Below, piece after piece: positions 8,902 through 17,400 of a stretch of DNA of 64,000 nt. Origin of the DNA: Bacteroidota bacterium (GTDB lineage: Bacteria > Bacteroidota > Bacteroidia > 2-12-FULL-35-15). The position numbers were made by a program, and so were the translations under genes. The stretch's first letter is position 1, and each line of letters begins with the position of its first letter. Under the pieces are notes generated by a model. The model was not told where the DNA came from and did not search any database. It saw nothing but the letters and a program-made list of their open reading frames with translations. Location: the NCBI GenBank assembly GCA_025963715.1, contig JAOQAG010000017.1:144140-208139 (forward strand), given 5' to 3'.

Positions 8902-8961
8902 AGTTAACTGGTTACCACCAGGTAACTCAATACAAAAGTAAGTTACTTCAAATTACTTTTG
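8902..8961. promoter_or_regulatory. Divergent promoter region with palindromic operator candidates
   Basis: Between the HxlR gene and the oxidoreductase gene lie AGTTAACT (8902-8909), the inverted repeat GTTACC-ACCA-GGTAAC (8911-8926), and the palindrome AAGTAAGTTACTT (8936-8948). TACTTTTG -7 boxes occur on both strands: minus at 8933-8940 and plus at 8954-8961. The 13-bp palindrome overlaps the minus-strand -7 box and lies between the two boxes. The recurring GTTAC core suggests binding sites for the HxlR product. Confidence 0.55.
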
Positions 8962-9032
8962 CCATGTAAATGAAAATTAATTTTAGTGCTAATAAAAAAG
9001 TTTCTATTAATGTTTAAAAAATAAATGAAAAG

Positions 9033-9644
9033 ATGAAAATTGGAATAATAGGGTCAGGGCGTATGGGAGGTACACTTGGTAAATTATGGGCTGCTTGCGG
9101 TCATGAAATTATGTTTAGCTCACGCAATCCGCAAAGTTCTGCTATACAAGAGTTGCTTAAAGCAGCAGGTAAAAATGCACAATCAGGTTTGGTAAAAGAA
9201 GCGGTACAATTTAGTGATGTTTTGCTTTTAGCCTTGCCACCTGAGGCTGTTGACCCTTTTTTAGAAGAAATTGGAGATTTAAATAATAAAATACTTATAA
9301 ACGCTACGAATCGTCGTGACGGAAAATCCGCAGGAACAGAGGTAATTAGGCTGGCAAAAAATGGAAGAGTAATCAGGGCTTTTAACTTAGTGCCGTGGGA
9401 AATTTTATCAAAGCCAAAATATCAAGAAACTAATGCGAGTATATTTATTATTGGGGATGATTCTGAGGCTAAGGAAGTTGTTTCTAAATTGTGTAAGGAC
9501 ATTAACTTCGACCCTGTAGATGCAGGCAAGTCAGAGAACATCGTCCCACTTGAAACGGCAATGGGTCTTTTGTGGAAGGTGTTTTCACCTAATTTTGGTC
9601 GTGATTATAGCTTCCGCATATTAAGAAGGAATCAAGGAATTTAG
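9033..9644 (+). CDS. NAD(P)-binding oxidoreductase of the F420-dependent NADP reductase-like family
   Basis: A 203-residue cytoplasmic protein beginning with a dinucleotide-binding fold: MKIGIIGSGRMGGTLG, then GHEIMFSSRNPQ, the segment that usually binds the NADP 2'-phosphate through Ser-Arg. Further on are VLLLALPPEAV, a ILINATNRRDG segment and VIRAFNLVPWEIL, which resemble the F420_oxidored (PF03807) family and its C-terminal helices. It is probably a small NADP-dependent reductase; a true F420 role is unlikely because Bacteroidota are not known to make F420 widely. It is transcribed divergently from the HxlR gene, a pairing typical of stress-inducible oxidoreductases. The ATG at 9033 follows a TACTTTTG -7 box at 8954. 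The gene is A+T-rich compared with the region. The substrate is unknown. Confidence 0.75.
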   Translation: MKIGIIGSGRMGGTLGKLWAACGHEIMFSSRNPQSSAIQELLKAAGKNAQSGLVKEAVQFSDVLLLALPPEAVDPFLEEIGDLNNKILINATNRRDGKSAGTEVIRLAKNGRVIRAFNLVPWEILSKPKYQETNASIFIIGDDSEAKEVVSKLCKDINFDPVDAGKSENIVPLETAMGLLWKVFSPNFGRDYSFRILRRNQGI

Positions 9645-9660
9645 CAGTCCGCCATATAGA

Positions 9661-9844
9661 CTACAATTCGATAGTATTCATAAACTCATTTATTGCTATT
9701 AAATCCTCTGTCAAATTATCAGAAATAGTTACATTTGCTTCTGAAGAAATTTTGTGAGGAGAAACTGGCTTTTTTAAACGACTGTCAGCCAACTCACTAA
9801 GAGGTTTGAGGTTCGAAATTTGTCCCTTCTTTCCCGCACAGATA
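9661..9844 (-). pseudogene. Possible remnant: 3' end of an unidentified coding sequence
   Basis: On the minus strand an open frame of about 60 codons ends at a TAG at 9661-9663 and reads like a real protein C-terminus, including GQISNLKPLSEL, ADSRLKKPVSPHKI and LIAINEFMNTIEL. No start codon or plausible N-terminus is found: upstream the frame runs into a G+C-rich hairpin at 9851-9880. It may be the tail of a gene otherwise deleted by rearrangement next to the A+T-rich HxlR/oxidoreductase pair. The family is not recognised and chance cannot be excluded. The remaining bases up to 10143 show nothing else I can name. Confidence 0.3.
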
Positions 9845-9850
9845 AAATGA

Positions 9851-9880
9851 AGCCCCGCTTTCCGCGGGGTTTCTGTTTTT
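9851..9880 (+). terminator. Rho-independent terminator
   Basis: The hairpin CCCCGC-TTTCC-GCGGGG (9853-9869) is followed by TTTCTGTTTTT. It lies about 200 bases downstream of the oxidoreductase gene on the plus strand. Confidence 0.6.
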
Positions 9881-10143
9881 CCGGAAAGCTGAAAGCTTGC
9901 TTCCGGGAATTTCCAGGAAAATAGAAAAGAAGCTAATTCAATCCCTCAGTGCAACAAAGCAGAAAAGATCTGGTAGAATTTGATTTCTGCTTTATAATAT
10001 GGGAAAGTGATAACTAAAAAAGTATTTATCCTTTTCCGAACTATTTAAGACTACCTTTCACGCAATTCCTATTTATCCCGCAACTGATTCTTTTCCAACC
10101 GGAAAATAAAATCCGGAATACCAGCTTAAAAAATAAACAGCAG

Positions 10144-11655
10144 ATGAGCATAATCATTACCAAAGAAGAGGTTGCTTTTCAAAACGAAGAGAAAGAAAAA
10201 CGTGCCGCAGAATTAAGCGTTGCCAATAAGCAGCTTGCTTTTCAAAATAAGGAAAAGGAAAAGCGTGCAGCGGAATTGAGTATTGCTAATAAGGAACTGG
10301 CTTTTCAAAACAATCAGAAAGAGAAACGGGCGGAGGAGCTGGTTGTTGCGAATAAAGAATTGGCCTACCAAAATGAGGTAAAAGAAAAACGTGCAGCCGA
10401 ATTGATCATTGCAAACGAAGAGCTTGCTTTTCAAAATGCAGAGAAAGAAAAACGTGCGGCAGAATTAAGCGTTGCCAATATTGAGCTGGCGTATCAAAAT
10501 GAGGAAAAAGAAAACCGGGCTGCCGAACTGATCATTGCTAACAAGGAATTGGCTTTTCAAAATGAAGAGAAAGAAAAGCGGGCAGCAGAGCTAAGTATTG
10601 CCAATAAGGAACTGGCTTATCAAAACAAGGAAAAGGAAAAACGTGCAGCCGAATTAATTATAGCCAACAAGGAGCTTGCTTTTCAAAATGAAGAAAAAGA
10701 AAAGCGGGCAACCGAATTAATCATTGCCAATAAAGAGCTGGCTTACCAAAATGAGGTAAAAGAGAAACGTGCAGCGGAATTGATCATTGCCAATGAAGAG
10801 CTTGCTTTTCAAAATCATGAAAAAGAAAAACGTGCAGCCGAATTAAGTATTGCGAATATTGAGCTGGCGTATCAAAATGAAGAAAAAGAAAATCGCGCTG
10901 CCGAATTGATTATTGCCAATAAGGAACTTGTTTTTCAAAACGAAGAAAAGGAAAAACGTGCGACAGAGCTGGTAATTGCCAATAAGGAGCTGGAACAGTT
11001 TTCATACATCGCCTCACATGATTTGCAGGAGCCGCTTCGTACGGTTTCTAATTATATGAAGGTTTTTGAAGAGGATTATACAGATGTATTGGACAACAAT
11101 GCACACAAATATCTTCATTCGGTAAATAGTGCGATCAAAAGAATGAGTTTGCTTGTTAAATCGCTTTTGGATTTTTCGAGACTGGGGCATAATACCAACC
11201 TGGCTTTTGTTGATTGTAAAAATTTAATTGATGTTGTGCTCCTGGACCTGGAAACGATGATTGAAAAATCAAACACGCTTATTGAGGTATCGGAAATGCC
11301 CCAATTAAATGTGTATGAGATTGAGATCCGCCAGGTGTTCCAAAACCTGATCACGAATGCAATAAAATTCCGGAAAGAAAATACCCGTCCTCACATAAAA
11401 ATTCATTCGGAAAAAATAAATGACGAATGGAAATTTTCCGTTAATGATAATGGAATAGGGATTAATCCGGTTTATTTTGAACGGATCTTTGATATTTTTC
11501 AGCGGTTGCACACCAATGAACAATACGAAGGAAACGGGATCGGGCTTTCCAATTGTAAAAAAATAATTCAGGCACACCAGGGAACAATTTGGGTTGAATC
11601 GGACCCGGAACGGGGAACTACTTTTTATTTCACAATACCTAATTTAACAACATGA
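10144..11655 (+). CDS. Cytosolic sensor histidine kinase with a 13-unit, 21-residue coiled-coil repeat
   Basis: A 503-residue two-component kinase without signal peptide, membrane segment or recognisable sensor domain. Residues 12-284 are thirteen consecutive copies of a 21-residue unit (consensus FQNEEKEKRAAEL followed by IIANKELA), three heptads per unit, predicted to form one long parallel coiled coil. The HisKA domain follows at once, with phospho-acceptor His292 in IASHDLQEPL. The HATPase domain has the N box NLITNAIKFRK, the G1 box DNGIGINP, an F box FDIFQRL and the G2 box GNGIGLSNCKK. The stop overlaps the start of a response regulator gene by four bases (ATGA), so the two are co-translated. 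Units 4-6 resemble units 10-12 more than their neighbours, suggesting a six-unit internal duplication. Without a sensor domain, the input may be the coil itself or a partner protein (inference). Confidence 0.92.
   Translation: MSIIITKEEVAFQNEEKEKRAAELSVANKQLAFQNKEKEKRAAELSIANKELAFQNNQKEKRAEELVVANKELAYQNEVKEKRAAELIIANEELAFQNAEKEKRAAELSVANIELAYQNEEKENRAAELIIANKELAFQNEEKEKRAAELSIANKELAYQNKEKEKRAAELIIANKELAFQNEEKEKRATELIIANKELAYQNEVKEKRAAELIIANEELAFQNHEKEKRAAELSIANIELAYQNEEKENRAAELIIANKELVFQNEEKEKRATELVIANKELEQFSYIASHDLQEPLRTVSNYMKVFEEDYTDVLDNNAHKYLHSVNSAIKRMSLLVKSLLDFSRLGHNTNLAFVDCKNLIDVVLLDLETMIEKSNTLIEVSEMPQLNVYEIEIRQVFQNLITNAIKFRKENTRPHIKIHSEKINDEWKFSVNDNGIGINPVYFERIFDIFQRLHTNEQYEGNGIGLSNCKKIIQAHQGTIWVESDPERGTTFYFTIPNLTT
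10177..10995 (+). repeat. Tandem 63-bp coding repeat, 13 units
   Basis: Thirteen in-frame units of exactly 63 bp with no indels encode the coiled coil of the histidine kinase. Units alternate F-Q-N and Y-Q-N openings. The trio at 10366-10554 (units 4-6) matches the trio at 10744-10932 (units 10-12) in its variable positions, a spacing of 378 bp. Synonymous differences between units show that the array is not freshly expanded. Confidence 0.95.
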
Positions 11656-12062
11656 ACAAAAAGTTAAAGTGCATTATGCTGGTTGATGACAACGCAGATG
11701 ATAATTTTTTCCATGGACGGATAATTGAAAAAAGTGATCCGGCGTATGTAGTTGTTGCAGAACAAACGGGAAAGGATGCGCTAGAATATTTAAAATCGGA
11801 GAAAAAGAATAATGCGCTGCATCCGGATCTGATTTTCCTGGATATTAATATGCCGGGTATGAATGGATGGGAGTTCCTGGAAGCGTATGATAAGCTGGAA
11901 GAAAAATATAAAAGCCGTGCTATTGTAATTATGCTTACCACTTCGGAAAATCCGGACGATAGGACGAAAGCGAGGGCGATGAATATTGCTTCTGATTTTA
12001 AAACAAAACCATTGACCCAGGAAATGCTGGAAGAGATCGTTCGTAAATATTTTACAGAATGA
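11652..12062 (+). CDS. Single-domain response regulator (CheY/Rcp1-like)
   Basis: A 136-residue receiver domain and nothing else. It begins MLVDDNADDNFF (the acidic pocket) and carries the phospho-acceptor Asp64 in LIFLDINMPGMNG, the conserved Thr in VIMLTTSENP, and the switch Lys in FKTKPLTQEML. There is no output domain, so it passes phosphate or acts by protein contact; the Rcp1-like insertion (NPDDRTKARAM) is typical of regulators paired with such kinases in Bacteroidota and cyanobacteria. Its ATG overlaps the kinase stop codon, making the upstream repeat-bearing kinase its likely partner. A terminator at 12187 ends the unit. Confidence 0.93.
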   Translation: MNKKLKCIMLVDDNADDNFFHGRIIEKSDPAYVVVAEQTGKDALEYLKSEKKNNALHPDLIFLDINMPGMNGWEFLEAYDKLEEKYKSRAIVIMLTTSENPDDRTKARAMNIASDFKTKPLTQEMLEEIVRKYFTE

Positions 12063-12186
12063 GCCGCTTCTTTAATTGCTTTTGAAATGCACATCCGGCA
12101 TACCGGTTTTTTCTTATGTTTCCTGAAGATCTATCTGCCGTAAAGAAGCCTGATAAAGTATTGCAGGAAGTAATTCTTTGCCTTAA

Positions 12187-12214
12187 AAAATTCCCGCTTC
12201 GTGCGGGAATTTTT
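12187..12214 (+). terminator. Rho-independent terminator of the kinase/regulator operon
   Basis: AAAATTCCCGC (12187-12197), loop TTCGT, GCGGGAATTTT (12203-12213), then more T. It lies about 125 bases after the response regulator stop. Confidence 0.85.
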
Positions 12215-12230
12215 GTTTTGTTAAAATATT

Positions 12231-12238
12231 TATCTTTA
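12231..12238 (+). promoter_or_regulatory. Candidate -7 promoter element of the TMEM175-like gene
   Basis: TATCTTTA, one mismatch from TAnnTTTG, lies 26 bases before the ATG at 12264 and directly after the preceding terminator. TTG triplets occur at its upstream edge (around 12213-12220). Confidence 0.35.
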
Positions 12239-12263
12239 TGCTATAACAAAGCAAATTGTTTTG

Positions 12264-12911
12264 ATGGAAAAACCGGAAGAAAAAAACTTACAATTGGAAC
12301 GGCTCGTGTTTTTTAGTGATGCCGTTGTTGCTATTGCTATAACGCTGCTGGCGCTGGATATAAAAATTGAGCACATTCCCGGTGAGCATCTTACTTTTTC
12401 AATGATCACTGCCAAGTGGCAAACATTTGCGGCATTTTTTCTTTCGTTCATTAACATTGCCACTTATTGGAAAACGCATCATACTTTTTTTGTGCACATC
12501 AAAAAAATAGACGAACGCTTGCTTTGGGCAAACATCCTGTGGTTATTTTTTATTGTACTGCTGCCTTTTTCCACTTCGCTGATAGGTGTTTATTCTTTTG
12601 ATACACCGGCGATCTTTACGTACAGCCTTAATTTATTACTGATCTCTGTTTTTCAAAACATGATCTGGGATTATTCTTCCTTTGCGGGCTTTTCAAAACA
12701 GGATAAAAAAGAAGATACCACGATCTCGCACATTCCGATCCGGCTTTATTGTAACCTCGATATGATCAACTGCATAATTGCAATTGTGATCTCCTTTTTC
12801 AGCCCGGTTACGGCATTTATTTTATTGTTTACCAAGCTTCCGCTGATCATATTAGCACGCTTTTTTTTCCTACCGAAAAGCGGCGGAAAAAAAACAAAAG
12901 GTAAACGCTGA
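12264..12911 (+). CDS. TMEM175-family potassium channel-like membrane protein (DUF1211)
   Basis: A 215-residue inner-membrane protein. The first helix carries the family hallmark RLVFFSDAVVAIAITLL, matching the R-x3-FSD-A-x-x-A-I-A-I-T-L-L filter helix of TMEM175 proteins. Later segments are ATYWKTHHTFFVHIK, a long hydrophobic stretch from LLWANILWLFFIVLLPFSTS onward, and helices around ISVFQNMIW and IIAIVISFFSPVTAF, about six in all. Bacterial TMEM175 proteins (about 200 residues, one repeat) assemble as tetrameric K+ leak channels. The ATG at 12264 is chosen over a TTG one codon upstream. It is a single gene, between a terminator and a DUF1801 gene with its own -7 box. The very Lys-rich C-terminus is cytoplasmic. 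Confidence 0.85.
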   Translation: MEKPEEKNLQLERLVFFSDAVVAIAITLLALDIKIEHIPGEHLTFSMITAKWQTFAAFFLSFINIATYWKTHHTFFVHIKKIDERLLWANILWLFFIVLLPFSTSLIGVYSFDTPAIFTYSLNLLLISVFQNMIWDYSSFAGFSKQDKKEDTTISHIPIRLYCNLDMINCIIAIVISFFSPVTAFILLFTKLPLIILARFFFLPKSGGKKTKGKR

Positions 12912-12981
12912 TATTAAAGACTTGTCGCGATTGCCCTGCATAAATGACATTTTTAACCGCGGGATCTTAAACTTTGGTTTG

Positions 12982-12989
12982 TAAATTTG
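12982..12989 (+). promoter_or_regulatory. Candidate -7 promoter element of the DUF1801 gene
   Basis: TAAATTTG, an exact TAnnTTTG match, ends 22 bases before the ATG at 13012. Confidence 0.45.
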
Positions 12990-13011
12990 TGAAGAGCTAA
13001 ACCGGAAAATA

Positions 13012-13389
13012 ATGGCAAAAAAAAGCGCAAATGCGGTGGATCTGTACATTGCAGATTTTCCGAAAGAAACCCAACAAAAACTGCAGCAGTTAAGGGAAAT
13101 AATCCTGGAAGCAGCTCCCGGAGCGGAGGAGAAGCTCAGCTATAAAATGCCGTATTATTCCTATCACGGCAGGCTGGTTTATTTTGCAGGTTACAAACAC
13201 CACATTGGTTTGTACCCGATGGCATCGGGGATCACAAAATTCAAGAAAGAAATTTCCGGTTATAAAAATGCAAAAGGGTCTGTGCAGTTTCCGCTGGATG
13301 AACCGCTGCCGGTAAAGTTGATCAGGAAGATGATGGTATTCAGGGCGAAAGAAAATCTTAAAAAAGAGTCTTGCATTAGTAAAATGTAG
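13012..13389 (+). CDS. DUF1801 (YdhG-like) domain protein
   Basis: A 125-residue cytoplasmic protein of the DUF1801/YdhG family. It begins with VDLYIADFPKETQQKLQQLREII and APGAEEKLSYKMPYYSYHGRLVYFAGYKHHIGLYP read in order over residues 10-70 (key pieces: EEKLSYKMPYY and KHHIGLYP). It ends with the helical FPLDEPLPVKLIRKM segment that closes this fold. Some members in Bacillus have been described as frataxin-like iron chaperones, but the family is broad and no metal-binding role can be read from this sequence. The gene is monocistronic, with a -7 box just upstream and a dispersed repeat 25 bases downstream of its stop. Confidence 0.85.
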   Translation: MAKKSANAVDLYIADFPKETQQKLQQLREIILEAAPGAEEKLSYKMPYYSYHGRLVYFAGYKHHIGLYPMASGITKFKKEISGYKNAKGSVQFPLDEPLPVKLIRKMMVFRAKENLKKESCISKM

Positions 13390-13413
13390 TTTTTATCTAT
13401 ACTTTACTTTTAA

Positions 13414-13793
13414 CTTTTTGAAGGCAAAAAGTTACAAAAACCTTTTCTGCCTGTAAGGTAATTTTTCCTTCCGCTGGCGCTCTAGGAAAACCGCGGTTAA
13501 TTTCGCGCATGCGGTTGGTCGCTTCGTAGCTATGATTTTTCTGGCGCTTATTCCCGCTATTACTGGACAGGCTGAAAGAGTCCTCAGAATGAGTATCCTA
13601 TTTTTTTTTAAATTGGCAGTAGAATGTTTGAGAAATGTAGTGCGGTTTTAATCTATCCGATCCGGAGGGAGTAAGAAAAATAAATTTAGAAGGGCGCGGT
13701 GGCCGGAACAAGTAGCGGGGACGCGTCGGATGGTGCGTAAGGCCGATGGCTTGTTCTTGAATTTTTTGTTTCTTTTTGTTTCAAGACAAAAAG
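13414..13793 (+). repeat. Dispersed hairpin-bounded repeat, copy B (longest copy)
   Basis: It starts with CTTTTTG-AAGG-CAAAAAG (13414-13431) and contains the same ordered blocks as copies A, C and D up to about 13675 (AACCGCGGTTAATTTCGCG, TTCCCGCTATTACTG, GAAAGAGTC, AATTGGCAG, TCCGATCCGGAGGG). Only this copy continues, through a G+C-rich part (GGGCGCGGTGGCCGG, GGGGACGCGTCGG), to a second hairpin with identical arms, CTTTTTG-TTTCAAGA-CAAAAAG (13772-13793). It encodes no protein. It fills most of the 622-base gap after the DUF1801 gene; the remaining A+T-rich bases to 14011 hold only the promoter of the next gene. Confidence 0.75.
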
Positions 13794-13991
13794 AAAAGAA
13801 GATGAAATGAAGCAGCATTCGATTTTATACTTCTAAAGATTCAGACAAAAACCTACATTTTTCTAATAAAAAATCTTAAAAAAGTAATTAGTCGTTAGCA
13901 CTGTAAATACAAATGTGTGTAACCTTTTCCCGATCCACCCGAATAATGATACATAATCCTTCTTTTATCGGTAAAGGCAGAGAATAAGCAC

Positions 13992-13999
13992 TACCTTTA
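13992..13999 (+). promoter_or_regulatory. Candidate -7 promoter element of the response regulator gene
   Basis: TACCTTTA, one mismatch from TAnnTTTG, ends 12 bases before the ATG at 14012, implying a very short leader if it is real. Confidence 0.3.
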
Positions 14000-14011
14000 A
14001 GAAAAAACGGG

Positions 14012-14401
14012 ATGGCAGGTAGGACTTTTATGATAGTGGATGATGATACGGATGACCGCTTTTTTTTCCGAAAGGCAATAGACGAGATCGATTCCTCGAA
14101 TATATGCCAGGAGGCCTGTAACGGCCAGGATGCGCTGGATCAGCTCCGGAAGATGGAGCAATTCCCGGATTTTATTTTTCTTGACCTGAACATGTACATC
14201 ATGAATGGTAAGGAGTGTTTGGCCGAATTAAAAAAAGATGAACGGTTAAAAAAAATTCCTGTTATTATTTATTCCACCTCTTTATATGCGCAGGACATTG
14301 AGAATATGCGCAAGCTTGGGGCTGTTCACTACCTTGCCAAACCCTTTGATATTACAAAGCTTTCCCAGGAGATTACCGCTATTTTAGCCGGATTGCAATA
14401 A
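14012..14401 (+). CDS. Single-domain response regulator
   Basis: A 129-residue receiver-only protein with the acidic pocket IVDDDTDDRFFFRKAI, phospho-acceptor Asp58 in IFLDLNMYIMNG, the conserved Ser/Thr in VIIYSTSLYA, and the switch Lys in HYLAKPFDI. Phosphorylation should be reversible and output by protein contact, since no DNA-binding domain follows. The CheB-CheR-kinase fusion gene starts 67 bases downstream on the same strand and is the obvious partner. The hallmark NMP turn is NMY here, a small departure from the usual NMPGMNG loop. The ATG start is preceded by a weak -7 box. Confidence 0.9.
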   Translation: MAGRTFMIVDDDTDDRFFFRKAIDEIDSSNICQEACNGQDALDQLRKMEQFPDFIFLDLNMYIMNGKECLAELKKDERLKKIPVIIYSTSLYAQDIENMRKLGAVHYLAKPFDITKLSQEITAILAGLQ

Positions 14402-14468
14402 GCTGTAATTGCAGCATTTGTATTTCTGTCTCTTCATTTTTTTCTTTTTAATTTTATTATTCCGACCA

Positions 14469-17400
14469 ATGGCTTTAAAAAAAAGTAAATCAGCCCCGCC
14501 TGCTTCCGTGCAGGATTTTCCTATTGTTGGTATTGGTGCGTCGGCTGGCGGATTGGATGCATTCAGGCGTTTTTTGAAAGCCGTTCCTGTCAATTCGGGC
14601 ATGGCCTATGTGTTGGTGCAGCACCTGGATCCTTTGCATGAAAGCATTCTTCCGGAGCTTCTTGCTAAAGTGACAAAGATCCCGGTAAATGAAATTACCG
14701 ATGAGATTCACCTGGCGCCCAATCATATTTATGTGATCCCCGAAAATAAAGTGCTTACTTCCGTAGATGGTATTCTGAGACTAAGCCCACGCGAAAAAAA
14801 GAGTTCTTCCCAGCCGATAGATGTTTTTTTTACATCGCTTGCCGAAGCCCACCTGGGTTTGGCTGTGGGTATTGTGCTTTCCGGTAACGGGAGCGATGGT
14901 ACACTTGGATTAAAATCGATCAAAGAACATGCGGGAATTACTTTTGCACAGGATGAGGAATCTGCTTCAAACAAGGAAATGCCCTGGAATGCGGTAAATG
15001 CAGATGCTGTTGATTTTGTGCTGCCACCTGAAAAAATGCCTGCAAAATTATTGGAATTGATGCAGGTGTATTACGGTGAGCAAGGGACAAAAAAAGAAAC
15101 TGCTGACGATGAAGGTACTTACAAACAGATTATTACACTTTTGCGACAAAGCAGCGGAGTGGATTTTACAAATTACAAACAAACCACCATACGCAGGCGT
15201 ATTATGCGGAGAATGGCGATGAGCAAGAGTGAAAAATTAACAGATTATTTAAAATTACTGCGAAAAGAAAAAACGGAGCAGGCATTACTTTTTCAGGATA
15301 TGCTGATCCCGGTTACTGCATTTTTTCGCGATCCGCTGATCTTTAAAATCATTACGGAAAAAGTATTCCCTACCCTGATCAAAAATAAGCTGGCAGTGGA
15401 CCCTATCCGGATTTGGGTGGCGGGATGCTCCACAGGTGAGGAGGCGTACACATTAGCAATTATGCTGCATGAATTTTTAGGAAAAAAAATAGCAGGGCGA
15501 CAGATCCAGATCTTTGCATCTGATATTTCAGATGCGGCAATTGCAAAGGCAAGAGCCGGGCTGTATTCTAAAGTAGAATTAAGAAATATGTCGCCGTCGT
15601 TATTGAAAAAATATTTTAAAAAAGAAAATGAAAATTACCAGGTGAGTCGGCAGATTCGCGATGTGTGCGTGTTTGCGATCCACGATTTTTTGAAAGACCC
15701 TCCTTTTGCAAAAATGGACCTGATCAGCTGCAGGAATGTATTGATTTATATGGATACCTTTTTGCAGAAAAAAGCGCTCAGTACGTTTCATTATGCGCTG
15801 AAAGAAACGGGCTTTCTTTTTCTTGGAAAATCGGAAACAACGGGAGGTGTATCCGAATTGTTTGCGCCTTTTGGGAATTATAAAATATATTCGAAAAAGT
15901 CGGTGCTCCACCGCTTTGTGCCTACTGTTAGAGCTAATAAGGAAGATGCCGGAAAAGCCCCTGCCGCACTACAAAACCGTGCAAAGGTGCCAAAAGTGGA
16001 AGTGCCGCAAAACGACTTCCGGAAAACAGCGGAAACAATTTTGCTTTCGGAATTTACGCCCGCCGGTGTGGTTATAAATGATCAGATGGACATTGTTCAC
16101 ATTCACGGAACGGTGGCTCCTTTTCTTGAACCGCCAAGTGGCAAGCCTACATTCAATCTTTTAAAAATGGCACATGAAGGCCTTGCTTTTGAATTGCGGA
16201 ATGCTTTTCATAAATCCAAAAGCAGCCAGGCTATTGTTACCAAAAAAAATATCTCCATTAAGGTAAATGATAAACAGCGCCTGGTAACGATCAAGTTCAT
16301 TCCGCTTACAAATACCATTGATCCTCATTTTCTGATCATTTTCCGCAAATCGCTGGCTCCAAAAGAAAAAAACAGATGGGATATTTCAGCTGAACAAACG
16401 AATAGCGAATCGTTGCAGCGGATAGCACTTGAAAAAGAGCTCGTACAAACGCGTGAAGATATGCGTGCGATCACGGAAGAGCAGGAAGCGGCAAACGAAG
16501 AGCTGCAGAGTGCTAATGAAGAGCTGCTGAGCAGCAGCGAAGAGCTGCAAAGCCTGAATGAAGAACTGGAAACATCTAAGGAAGAAACGCAATCCAGTAA
16601 TGAAGAGCTGATCAGCGTGAACCAGGAATTGCTTGAAAAGCAGGAACAGATCAAGGTGATGCTGCTGTATGCCGAATCGATTACGGATACTGTGCGGGAA
16701 CCGCTTGTGGTGCTTGACAAAGCATTTTACATTAAAAGCGTCAATCCGGCTTTTGCAAAAAAATTCAGCATTACGGAAGAGGATGCGGAAGGCAAATTGA
16801 TCTTTCAAATAAAAGATAAGCTGTTTGATAATTCGCAAATGCGTTCGCTGCTTGAAAAAGTGCTGCCGCAGCAAATGGAGATGAATGATTATGAGATCAC
16901 GATCAATTTGCCTTTGGGCGAATCGACCATGTTGCTGAACGCCCGGCAGGTAATCAATGAAAAAAACAAAGAGCAATTAATTTTGCTGGCGATTGAAGAC
17001 ATTACGGAACGAAAAATAAGAGAGAAAAAGAAAAAAGAGTTTTCGGAAGAGCTGGAGCAAAAAGTGAAAGAGCGGACGTTACAGCTGGAGCAAAGCCATG
17101 TGCAGCTGGATCAGTTTGCACATACTACCAGCCACGAATTCCAGGAACCGTTGCGCAAGATCATCACTTTTTCGAAGATCCTCCAGGATAATAAAAAGGA
17201 CATTGATCCTAAAACAGTAAAGGAATATTTGAACAAAATAGAAGGCGCTTCGCTGCGGATGACAAAGCTGATCCACGACATGCTTAATTTTGCAGGCGTA
17301 ACAAATTATGAAATGTTGTTTGTAAAAACGGATTTGAATGAAGTGCTGAAAGGTATTTTATTTGATTTTGAATTGCTGATTGCTGAAAAAAAGGCAAAGA

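Noticed and set aside
10177..10995. CRISPR-like tandem repeat array
   Set aside because: The units have no unique spacers and lie inside an intact reading frame; this is a coding repeat.
16325..16976. Antisense frames within the CheB-CheR-kinase gene
   Set aside because: They are serine- and phenylalanine-rich reverse images of the Glu/Asn/Ser coiled coil; the sense frame has clear domains.
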